A stretch of DNA of 64,000 bases from Physcia stellaris. Lineage: Eukaryota > Ascomycota > Lecanoromycetes > Caliciales > Physciaceae. The position numbers were made by a program, and so were the translations under genes. Positions 10,724 to 21,137 of the stretch are shown here, piece by piece (position 1 is the stretch's first letter; each line of letters begins with the position of its first letter). Location of the stretch: assembly GCA_018902385.1 (NCBI GenBank), contig JABSSW010000013.1:682001-746000 (forward strand). Direction: 5' to 3'. Under the pieces are notes generated by a model. It had not been told where the DNA came from. It saw only the letters and a list, made by a program, of their open reading frames with translations, and searched no databases.

Positions 10724-11978
10724 TTCGGTCCAATAGAGGACGACATTATGAGGACGATAAATGGTAATCTTCCTTTGGGCGAAGACATCAGTCGCTAAAT
10801 GCTCGAGCTATTCAAGAACAAGCTTTCAGAGACGCCAAACGATTGTCTTCTCATTAAGACGCTGGATTCTTCATTCCCGGAGCTCAGCCAGATCATGGAC
10901 ATGCAGGGTGCGACAAATACACTGAGGAGGAAAGGCTACCAGAGACCGGGGTGGTCTCGGGAAAGGAAGAAGCCAAAAGTAACACAGGACATCAAGCCAA
11001 GATCTTCAATCTTATTTGTCTCGCCGGAAAGACCAGGCTATCTAAGCGGGGAGGGCGTTCATGCGTACTACTGACGGAAGGCTAGTTAAATAAGAGGGAA
11101 CGACGTTAAGGAACAAGGGAGAACGACATCAATGATCGAGAGACGTCCTTGATCTCGATGCAAAACAGAGTGCGGAAAGATGAAGACGATGTAATGATCA
11201 GGAGTGGACCTTCTATCTTAATGGCATTGGAGTGCGCGCTGTCCAGCTGGTTTTGAGCTGAAAGGCCTTTTTCTCATCCTTTCTCGCGGGAATTGGTACA
11301 CGGCTATCAATACATCTGATATTCAATTCTCCAATCTACTATCTACCACTCGACTCGTTTGATGCGAGATTCGAGGCAAATCCACAGTTGAGGGAAATCT
11401 GGATAGTTTCGTCAAGATGATCCCGAGATGAGCTCCATCCCAAGCAAGACCAATGATGGAAGGGATACTTATCGCCAAATACTCGTAAGGTAGAACAGCA
11501 GGTCGTGGAGGAGATGAGAATGCTGACTATAAGAAATACCAGGAACAGATTTAAGTCCTGGTATGTCCCTTGAAGCCTTATAGACTAAGATCGGCCACCA
11601 TCAAATACACCAATTCGGCAGTCCGCGAATGGCAGTATTCGAATTCGAAATGGCGGTTTAAAAACCCTGTTTCAATATTCAATAGATACTTGTGGGATGG
11701 ACAACGTGACTCATCTGAACGGGGCAAGAAGACATCTCGTCACCGTTGGCATCCCTGACGTGGCATTGCTCCTGCTGACGCAATCTTCCTACACGTCACA
11801 AAGCCAACAGCGTTGAAAGTTGACACGATAGCCCAGAGCTGCAAACGAAAACAGCTAGCGAAACTACAAATACCGGGCTACTAGCACTTCTCAAGCAACT
11901 ACTTATCTTCAAAGACCACTGCTCTCATTTTAGTAGCCCAAGAAAAAGTTATCATCCTATCTTAAATTATTCGACTCA
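10724..11978. other. Intergenic region with promoter of the small acidic protein
   Basis: Short frames occur (for example 10799-11074 on +) but have no domain or splice support. The last 280 bases hold a cluster of bZIP-type sites listed separately. Confidence 0.5.
11707..11798. promoter_or_regulatory. Cluster of bZIP (AP-1/CRE-like) sites
   Basis: One TGACTCA (11707-11713) and four TGACG half sites on either strand (11738, 11756, 11776, 11794) lie within 92 bases, about 180-270 bases before the ATG at 11979. Such sites are bound by Gcn4-, Yap1- and Atf1-type factors, which suggests stress or starvation control of the downstream gene. Confidence 0.5.
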
Positions 11979-12395
11979 ATGCCGGAAGACACGCCAATAG
12001 ACCAACGCTCAGCCGCAGATCCAGAACTTGGATCAGAGCCTCCAAATCCCAAACCCCCGAAACGCAACCGAAATAACAGATGGCGTAACAAGCAGGACCC
12101 TATCCAAAAGGATTGGCAGAGACCCGACAAGGACCTTGAGATCAAAGAAGAACCCGAGGATATTGGAAGTGCACACGGAGCTAAAGACGATACCTCGGAA
12201 CCCAGCTCTGTAAACCATGGAGGCAAGGGTGACGTGGAGAGTGTAGGCTCGGAAGGTCCGATGGACAATGAGTGGAATTTTGTGAGGCAGGAAAAGCTGA
12301 AAGCTTCACCGAATGGCGGCAAAGAGGAGTATGTCGCAGTAAATTCCGCTCCTAATGGCGGACCTGTAAAAGCAGCGAAGGGAAGATGGTGGTAG
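11979..12395 (+). CDS. Small acidic, disordered hypothetical protein
   Basis: Single-exon frame of 138 residues with no recognised domain. It begins with a Pro/Arg/Asn-rich section containing a basic KRNRNNRWRNK stretch. An acidic middle follows, then DNEWNFVRQEK, and the protein ends GRWW. EWNFV fits the acidic-W-x-x-hydrophobic form of an Atg8-interacting motif. A pyrimidine-poor AT-rich leader and several bZIP sites precede it. A second small acidic protein with a similar EEWDIV motif faces it tail to tail. I rate it a probable gene because of composition and promoter context, not homology. Confidence 0.5.
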   Translation: MPEDTPIDQRSAADPELGSEPPNPKPPKRNRNNRWRNKQDPIQKDWQRPDKDLEIKEEPEDIGSAHGAKDDTSEPSSVNHGGKGDVESVGSEGPMDNEWNFVRQEKLKASPNGGKEEYVAVNSAPNGGPVKAAKGRWW

Positions 12396-12694
12396 GGCAG
12401 CAAAAGGCTTCGATAGGGGGGATATGGAGATTTGCCATCAAAAGCAAAGGCGGGCTTGTGGTAGTATGAAACGAAGAGGCGCATTATGCAGGTCACTTAA
12501 AATACCAAGTATATTGAAGTTCCTCTTCGTTCTGTACTTATTTCCCTTTGCAGCAAGAAGTAGGTCTTGCTTCACCATTTCCCCGATTTTTTGAGTCAGT
12601 AAATTACCATCTCAATCAATGTCCAGCGTGCCCTAGAATCCCCATAATTTTACACTGTTAATGCCCTCCCTTGGAAGACCCTCTCCTACCTTCC

Positions 12695-12928
12695 TCAACG
12701 TTTAAACCCCTCTGCGCCCTCTTCCCTCTTGTACTTACCTACATATTTCCCCTCTGCTCCTCCTGACACCTCTGCTCCGTTCCACTCTTCCCCTACATTT
12801 TCTGCTTCATGACTCGTTTCTGCCACGTCCGTAGCTTTCTCCTCTGATATCCTTGACACCTCTACCCTCTCCACGATATCCCACTCTTCTACCTTTAGGG
12901 GTGTTAGGCTACTGTCCACTGCCGCCAT
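12695..12928 (-). CDS. Small acidic hypothetical protein
   Basis: Frame of 77 residues, very rich in Glu and Val, starting MAAVDSSLTPLKVEEWDIVERVEV. No domain is recognised. EEWDIV resembles the EWNFV motif of the convergent neighbour and fits an Atg8-interacting pattern. A good GTAAGT donor occurs near the end of the frame (around 12739), so the true protein may splice to a further exon in the 12.4-12.7 kb stretch. I could not choose an acceptor. Its status as a gene is uncertain. Confidence 0.35.
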   Translation of the reverse strand: MAAVDSSLTPLKVEEWDIVERVEVSRISEEKATDVAETSHEAENVGEEWNGAEVSGGAEGKYVGKYKREEGAEGFKR

Positions 12929-15314
12929 TTATGTATCTGAGGCGATTCCAAATGGCGCTTGCTGCTGTTGTCGCTGCTGGGACTCAATAAGAGATGGACT
13001 AACAGGGGCGTTTGAAGGATGTTTTTTTTTTTTGTTAACGTCAGAGGGATTGGGTGTGGGTTCGCCCATAATGTAGACTGGGGACGGTTGAAATTTGTTG
13101 CGGCGACGGGATTGATTAAGGCTTTGATGTAGCGAAGATCTGGGAACGGCTGGGGATGAGATACCTGCTAGGAGAGAGTGAATGGCTTTTGGTTATGTCT
13201 TTCTGGCTTCTGATTCGCAATTTAGTTGTCGCTCATAGTCGTAACAGGGATAACATATTCTAACCAGATCAGCTGCCGCAGATCTCGTGGGCTTGCAACG
13301 GTTGGGGCAATTCTTCGGATCATACCTTTAGACCAACTTTAGGTCTAGTAAGGATAGAACCAGAGGGTGAGGGCCCACTGATTTCTCACTTGAACTTGAT
13401 TTCTAACGATGAGTCTACAAGATGATATATTGAGATCAGAGCTGTATAGGATGTCTGAAGCCTAAGTGCAGAAATCCAATGGGACTTAATATTAACAATG
13501 GGACATTTCTTCGGCTTTGCTACGAAGGTGGCTCTAATCCATAGCATAATTTGGGGAGGATATTGAGTACCTGCTGGGACTTTCTCTTTTCTTCACAGTC
13601 ATCGAAAAACAACATTGTAGCTCCTCTTCCAGCTCACACGCCTCCTTTTTGCGCACGGAGAAACTGGTTATGGGCAAAAGGGATAATTTGCGCTTCATCA
13701 TCTCGTAGAACGACCAGGAATGGTATGGTCACACTATTTACCCACAAAAAGGATAACTTCAGCTGTATCCCAAAGCTGATACTGCCCTCAATGGCATTGT
13801 CGTTCCCTATGCCATGGTATAATAGAAACTCGTATACCTTTTAGGAAAAGAGCACTAGATTCCCGTAGCAATGAGATAGGGAAAATTTGATTAAGTGATA
13901 CCCTCGCATTTTGCAGGTGAGATTCTGATCGGATTCCATTCAACAGGTTCGCCACGTGCAGTGTCCTCAAAAGCTCGGCTAACAAACAGTTTTCTGACTA
14001 CACGTATTGAAAGCTACATCCGATTCCATAAGTGGGCACTATTATCAGATTTGTACGCGAAGAGTTGTCTTAGGCTTTAGCACAGGGGAGAATCGGCCTC
14101 CAGAGACCAGTGCGAACCCTGCCAAACAGTAGAATATAGTAGACCAAACCACCAGCTACTCTAAAAGAAATTAAAAAGCTGTTCGAGGCTTTTCTTAGAT
14201 GAGTGCAAGAGCCAGCAGGTTACAAAAAGAAAAAGCAAAAACTCCTTTACCGCCCAATCATTTCTCCTTCGAAGTCTCAGCATGCTCCGTCTCGTCCTCG
14301 TCTTCCGTAGTCTTATCATTAGTCGCGTTTTACTGCGCATTTCTCTCCAAAGGCTCTTTGCATCCCCCATCATTATGTTGCATACCGGTAATACACCTCG
14401 ATAAACAATTTGGATCGAATCAAAGTAATTCGGGCCTATTCTAAATTTAGATGAGGAAAAGACACCATCCCTAGCTGAGTCTTCGCAGCAGTATTCGGGC
14501 CGCAAAGGGTTTCTCATGTTCTTGAAAGGATTTTCCTTTTGGTTGAGATTGCTGAATTTCTGAGCCTTTCATAGTGTCCTTAGCTGACGTGTCTCAAAAT
14601 GTCTGTTCGCTCATGCTGAATTTTAGAATGGGGAACTTCATTACGACCAGTAATTGTACGTCTCAAGCATTTGCCATATAGAGAATACTCCATAGTGAAT
14701 AACAACCAATATTCGCGGTAGAGATATGGAAAGAGCGATGATGTAGGTATAAACTTTCCGTCAAGTACCGGAAATATTGATTCGGCCATTGGAGAAGTTA
14801 GAGAGCTTTACAGTCTTCGAAAGCTAAACACCAGTCTTCTGCGCGAATCAGATGCGTTTTACAAGATAAATAGGTCAGCAGACGCTTTGAACACTGTGAA
14901 TAGCCAGTGATGGAAAATAGCGCAATTGCCTCATGACTTCATCTAGCAAAGAATGAGTGATTGGATTTAATCCCCCGCTCATTTGCTCACCATCTAGTTA
15001 CTCCCCAATACCTTGCATAACATTTGCGTAACGGACACACGGAGTACATTTTGTCACGATTAAAAATGCATAAAATCTAAACCTAATTGACTTTGTCAGT
15101 GTCCAAAGTTGATTTCTTGTTGATGATGCGGACACTGTTTTGGATATCTGTTTTGATATCATCCAGGCCAACCAGACTACAGTATCCAATCCACTACTTT
15201 ATTGTGATAGCATGCTAGCGATCAAAATCAAGGAGTCCTTTCCAGGGCCATAAACAAGATGTCAATTGAGACCGATTGTTCCCTGTTAGTAGTATCTTAA
15301 GTCGTCCACCTCCT
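12929..15314. other. 2.4-kb gene-free stretch
   Basis: Only short unsupported frames occur. A run of about 13 T's lies near 13022. The stretch probably includes the EXO70 3' end and promoter sequence for the 12.9-kb reading frame. No transposon end or coding relic was recognised. Confidence 0.45.
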
Positions 15315-17362
15315 TTACAGCGACGCCAGACTTGCCGCCAGACTGCCCTTGTCATACTTAACATACTTGCCTTTTCCTTTATCAATCTCGTGATAGCGAT
15401 CCCAAAACCTCGCATATAGAGGCTCAATCATCGCCCCTACCTCTCTAGACAGCTGGCTTCGTACCTCACGCTCCATAGCCATGACTTTGTGCTTGGAGCA
15501 GAGGTCATCGAAACTTATATTGAAAGTTTTGAACTTCTCCTTGATGGCGTCCTTGTCCTTGCTGCTCAGACCTTTGACGACAGCTGCTGAGTCGATGAGG
15601 CCGTTACTTCCAGAAGGAGGTCGTGCGCCACGATTTGTGTATTGCACATCCATCAGAGCAGAGCAAGGCTCTCGCCATGAATCCAGGTAGGCGGAAGTTC
15701 CCTTCTTTCGCCAGGCATCTAATCTTGCAAGAGCACCCCCAGTCTTGAGAACATCGATAAGATCAGATGATCGTATCATCCGATCAATCAGAGCAACGTT
15801 GTTGGCAATAAAGACGCCAAGCATAGATTTGCTCTTCATCAAAATGCGAGCCTTACCCTCAAGGCTTGATAGAAGAGCCTCCATTGTGTCGACGATGTAG
15901 TGAGAGAGTAGCTGATTACTATCTGCTCCAACGTCGAGAGAGTTGGAGGGGCTTGTAACATTGGCCACGCCTCGGTTCCAGTTCCCATCTCCCAATGAGG
16001 CCATGATAGAACCCAAAGATTGCGGATACAGAGTCATTGTCTGCAACCGGTTCATGACTTCCGAGGTCAACGGCACAGAAGAGCCATCGATCGGCAGAGT
16101 TTGCATCATACCAACACGACGTCTCACATCCTCAATTAGTTCAGAAAGTGAAGCTTTAGCTGTCTCTCTGATCGGCTTCAATGCGTCTGCGAAGGGCAGC
16201 TTCAGCTCCCCAGTCTTTTGGTCTAATCGAAATGCAAGACTGGTCACAATTTCGATGATCTCGTAGGCAAGGAAACAGTCAGTGTTCATGTTGGTCTTGA
16301 TATGCATGTTAAGCTCTCTCAGAGTCTTTGCAAACTCTGCTAGCGATTTGCGACATGTTGTCTCGAAGGCTGCGCTCCAGTCTTCCCGAGGGAAAATCGC
16401 AGAGATATTCTGGAATTCGGCAAGGAAAATACCTTCAATACCACTTGCGTAGGTTCCAATGCCACTTGTGCCTTGTCGATAAATTTCGTCCGGGGTTTTG
16501 CGTTTGGAGGTGCTGATGGAGGCCATCGACAAATTCGAGAGGCTGTTGCTGAGGTATTGACCGCGACATTCAGAATATATTCTTACAGCAGGTGTCTTAC
16601 CCTGTATCAACGGCTCGGCCTGAGCAGATGGAGACGATATGAACGCGTCAATGGATCCCAGTTGTGAGACCTTTTCGGAGTGGATCGTTGGGAATGGAAG
16701 CTCTGTAACGCTTTAGTAACGGATTAGTCTTCGTTGTTCTAGTAACGAGCCTACGTTTGACGATGTAGTGCAACGGTTCTATGTGCTGTAAATTTTCGGA
16801 TAGTGATGCACGAAACAGGTTTTGGAGCTGATCACTACCCTCAGCAAGAAGCTCACTGTAGTCGCCTATGGCCTGTTGGTTCACACGAAGCTTTGTAGCT
16901 GTCATTTGGGCAAGTGCTCGGTCGATTCTCTTTAGGGAACCAAGATACTCGCTCAGGCCCACGTTGGTAGGACTAAGATTTCAGTGACTGGAATTGTTTG
17001 CGGAAGGTAAAAGGGAGACTCACCCAGAGCGTATAATGCGTTCTTCTCGCCCTTTATCTTCAGTCTGGGCCAACATCTTATCTATAGCTGCCAAAATTTT
17101 ATCGATGTCTACAAAGAGACTAAATTAGATTGAGACAGGTTGTGAATATCTTCTTAAACGTACTGCCGTTCATTGTCTGCAAGTCTTGGGTGCTGCTGTA
17201 GACGGGACCCATCGCATCTTTGACAACCTGCGCGCCTGTCTCAAGTCTTGCCAGGGAAGCCTTCATACGCTTTGAAATGTTATCAAACTTCCCTGCTTCT
17301 GCGAACAAGACCTCCACTTCAGCGCTTTCTTCTGCAAACGCTGCATTTCGTGTTTGAACCAT
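15315..17362 (-). CDS. exo70: Exocyst complex subunit EXO70
   Basis: EXO70 binds PI(4,5)P2 and Rho GTPases at the plasma membrane and anchors the exocyst for secretory-vesicle tethering at hyphal tips. Four exons (introns 17109-17163, 16973-17023, 16703-16754) give 629 residues, near the usual fungal length. The N-terminus is a coiled coil with the family motif around NIDKILAAIDKML. The long last exon carries the helical-rod domain. The C-terminus DRYHEIDKGKGKYVKYDK is the basic, highly conserved lipid-binding end of the family. All introns are 51-55 nt, and splicing restores one frame (for example TMN-GNID, IVK-QLPFP). Its start faces the cPLA2 gene, with about 490 bases between them. Confidence 0.95.
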
Positions 17363-17856
17363 CTTGACAGCTTAGGGCAAAAGAGTGTTTTAGGCTTTCA
17401 GTCGAGGACAAATCAATCTTGGTCTTATTTGTCGTGTATCAAGGGCTGCATGTCTTGCCTAAACCGGGATATTTGTCGACATCAACTACTGCTTTCTCAT
17501 CATGTCATGAGATCGGGAGGATTTTTTATTCAAAAGTAAAAGCCACCCAAGCCCCTCGAAAAGTGGGAAAGAGAGTACATCAAAGCATTAGCTGTAGCTA
17601 GATAACTTATCGGCGTGCTCTCAGTTGTCCAATATAATTATAGTAGTCTTGTGCAAAGTTAATAGTCTTGGTTGTGAAGCGAAAGCAATGCAAATGCTAA
17701 AGGGAAGAATTAATGGCTGTTGAAGATTCATAACGCGAAGTCTAAACACAGGAGCGGGCCGAACGGCTTGAAGCGCGCGGCTTGGCTGGCGCGATCGGTG
17801 CACGTGCGCGACGCGTTCTACCCGCTCATCCTTCTTACTCAACAAACAGATCAGCA
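17363..17856. promoter_or_regulatory. Divergent promoter between EXO70 and the phospholipase
   Basis: About 490 bases between two start codons. No coding region is supported and I see no diagnostic site. Confidence 0.5.
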
Positions 17857-20303
17857 ATGAGTGGACGATTTCTATTTGGAAATGCAGCTCATCGACTGCG
17901 CGCTAAGGCTTTCTTGGTTGCTGGGTCTTCACTCGTCTACGGTTGCTACGCTTCAAGGCCATTCCTCCACAATGACAGCGGCATCAACCCGAGACAAGTC
18001 ATCCACCCAGAGCAGCGTTCAGGAAGAATTACCGAGCGATCTCCTGTTGAGGAATCGCCGAGGAATCACGACAGCACGCTACTAGCAGATCCTACAACCA
18101 GCTCAGAAGATGATCTGCCTCTTTTCGAGTCCAACAATGACGGGGCATGGGCAGCCTTTGCAAACCACTTTGCAACTGCACAAGCATCAATCTCATCGAT
18201 TCACTGGTCTTCGCTTGGTGATCGTATAGCGGACGCTGTGCTACCAGACTGGGCTCAAGAGCTTCCTGGCTACGTACAGAAACTTCAATTGGAGCTGTCG
18301 GCGAAGGAAGGTTCATTGGCCGACGAAATTTGGCAAGAGGCTTGCGATCTTGATATCAATCCAGAAATTGGACATAAAGCAAGTGTGAGGTTCGGTAAAG
18401 AGCTGTGTGAGGAAGAGAAGGAATTCAGAATCCGAAGGAAACGGCGGACAACACGGGCTCTAGCTCGGTATCTAAGCATACCAGAGTGCGAGATAGACCC
18501 AGAAGATGTTCCTACAATCGCGATGTGTGGATCAGGTGGAGGGCTTCGAGCACTGGTTGCTGGTGCGTCCTCGTATCTTAGTGCGCAAGAGGCTGGCCTC
18601 TTCGATTGTGTAACCTATACTGCTGGGGTCAGTGGGAGCTGTTGGCTTCAAACGCTATACTACTCGAGCTTAGGTGGTCAAAGGCACAATAGAATACTCG
18701 ATCATCTCAAAAGCCGCATATCCACTCATATTGCATACCCACCCACCGCTTTAGAATTGTTCACTACAGCTCCAACCAATAAGTTTCTACTATCTGGCTG
18801 TGTAGAGAAGCTCAAAGCTGTCCCAACGGCAGACTTCGGTCTTGTTGATGTCTATGGTTTGTTACTGGCTGCGCGACTTCTACTGCCTAGGGGTGACCTT
18901 GGTGTCAACCAATATGATCTGAAGATCTCAAACCAGCGAGCATATCTTGCCACGGGAGAACATCCCATGCCAATATACACTGCTGTGAGACACGAGATAC
19001 CAATCAGCACCCCAAAAAAAGACCTCGATAAGAGCGATGCTCCAGAGTCCCTCAAAGAGAAAGCGAAGAAAGAAGCCTGGTTTCAATGGTTCGAACATTC
19101 ACCTTATGAATTCTGGTGCGAAGAGCTTGATGCTGGTATTCCTAGTTATGCTGTCGGACGTAGATTCGAAAAAGGCGACTCCATTCATCAGGATGGAGTC
19201 AGCCAGCCAGAGGTGAAAGTGCCCCTTCTGATGGGAATCTGGGGATCTGCTTTTTGTGCGACTCTGGCGCACTACTACAAAGGTGAGGTGGTTGGAAAAA
19301 ACATCTAGTTTTTCAACTGACGGCCCGGATAGAAGTACGACCGATAATCAAAGGACTGGCTGGTTTTGGTGGCATTGATGATCTGCTCGAGGAAAGAAAC
19401 GATGATCTTGTCAAAGTCCATCCCATTGATCCCGCTTCAGTGCCAAACTTTGCTTTTGGCTTAGATGAGAACAAGCTTTCACCGACCACGCCGAAGAGTA
19501 TCTTTAGCTCCGAACACCTAGAGCTTATGGATGCAGGTAAGAATCCGCTGCTCTGGCTGAACCTTTCACTCACACTGAAATCTTAAGGCATGTCAAATAA
19601 TCTACCAATCTACCCTCTGCTGCGTAATGGCCGCGACGTCGACGTACTTATAGCATTCGACGCATCAGCAGACATTAAGACTGAAAATTGGCTATCGGTC
19701 GCGGACGGCTACGCAAAACAAAGAGGCATCAAAGGATGGCCGATAGGCGCCGGCTGGCCCACAGGCAATGGCCCTGAAGACCAAGCAGACCTAGAACACG
19801 CCGAAGCAGCAAGCCCACAGCAGGCGGCTGGAAAAATCGCCGATGCCCGTGAATCACGACGTCAACGCGGTCAAATCAAGCAAGATGAGGACAGCGACCT
19901 CGGATATTGTAATGTCTGGGTGGGTACGACAATGGAGAGGCAAAGTGACACCGAACCACCTCAGAGCAAGCGGTTGCAGCCAGATGTGGACTGGGAGCTG
20001 ATGGATCCCAATGCGGGCATTGCAGTGATCTATTTCCCATTCCTGCCAAACCCTAAGGTCGAAGGAGTTGACCCGAACACATCTGATTTCATGAGTACCT
20101 GGAATTTCGTCTACACACCTGAGGATATTGACAAAGTCGTCAACCTGGCGCGCGCGAACTTCGCAGAGGGAAGGGACCAAACAAAACAAACTATCAAAGC
20201 CGTATATGAAAGAAAAAAAGCTAAGAGGCTAGCGCTGGAGGGCAAGCTTCGTATTTCGAGGATGAAGAGGCAGTTGCGGGAATCCGGTGATCATTTCGTA
20301 TGA
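17857..20303 (+). CDS. cPLA2-type phospholipase A2 with mitochondrial-like N-terminus
   Basis: Catalytic domain of the cytosolic PLA2/lysophospholipase family (PF01735), which releases fatty acids from phospholipids with a Ser-Asp dyad. The oxyanion/Arg motif is GSGGGLRA. The nucleophile elbow is GVSGS, and the Asp lies in DAGMSNNLPIYPLL, followed by GRDVDVLIAFDASAD. Introns 19283-19332 and 19537-19587 are needed to join HYYK-EVRPIIKG and DAG-MSNN; total 781 residues. Residues 1-40 are Arg/Ala-rich with few acids and then hydrophobic (AFLVAGSSLVYGCYA), like a mitochondrial presequence with a membrane anchor. From memory, an Aspergillus oryzae homologue was reported in mitochondria. There is no C2 domain, so calcium-driven membrane docking is unlikely. 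Confidence 0.9.
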
Positions 20304-21137
20304 TCCTGTTGCTTGCCGTTTCCATAAATTGGTGCTCGTTAGTCACTTGCGTTATTGCTTTCCAAAATACCCCTAGAAGTCAGATCAATTCATGTATATA
20401 GATTGTTGATTGCTTCTTGACCCAATGACGATCTTCGTTGTATTTACGGTTCAGCATTAATGGATCTCTAGATTGTATGTGAGCACAAGTGTAACAAGAT
20501 TTCCTAGTTGTACATTCGCATTCATCGCATAGGAAGCAACCTATTGAGTGGCGATTGTCATGTCAAAACGTTGGGATAAAGCACTTTGCATCGACATCCC
20601 TGGAGCCATGCTCGCCATGCTTTTGCTCACGTGTCCCTTTAGGAAGTTCGGTGTAATGCTCTTTACGGAAAGACTATCTCTGTGGGTACTTCGATTTCGA
20701 AGTTTGTAAAACCTCGTGTTGGACACTGCGGGAATGTGAGCGAGTTAGTCTCAAGAAATAGCAACTCAGGATTTAAACTCCCTACGACAATTTCTGGTTA
20801 AGACATAAAAATCTGATCGATGACTCATTGAGTGATATAAACTTTGTCCCACATTTTCCGTGAAAGTTGTGTCGCAGCAAAATTTTGGGAGATTGACGAA
20901 GGTATCAACGAGATCTGAGAACAGAAGAATCTCGATGCTACTTTCAGATCTATTGGAATTCAACATATAATTCCCATTCTCGACGCACGACTGTTAACAA
21001 CAACACAACTTTATCGTCACTGAAACAGAACGCAGGAGCAGAAAAGCGGATCGGCAATAAACCCTGAAGCGAAAAACAATAAAGACAGAGTCTCCCAATA
21101 CAAATATAGCATAGCAAAATCCAACCAATCTACGCCA
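20304..21137. other. Convergent intergenic region
   Basis: This is the 3' space between the phospholipase and the hydrolase/ankyrin gene. Only short unsupported frames are seen. Confidence 0.5.

Noticed and set aside
10799-11074. 91-residue frame after the glycosyltransferase
   Set aside because: No domain, no splice or promoter support; composition does not stand out from chance.
11570-11758. 62-residue frame before the small acidic gene
   Set aside because: It lies over the bZIP-site promoter region and has no supporting feature.
14161-14517. 118-residue minus frame in the gene-free 13-15 kb stretch
   Set aside because: Low-complexity Arg/Leu composition, overlapped by another frame on the other strand; no family resemblance.
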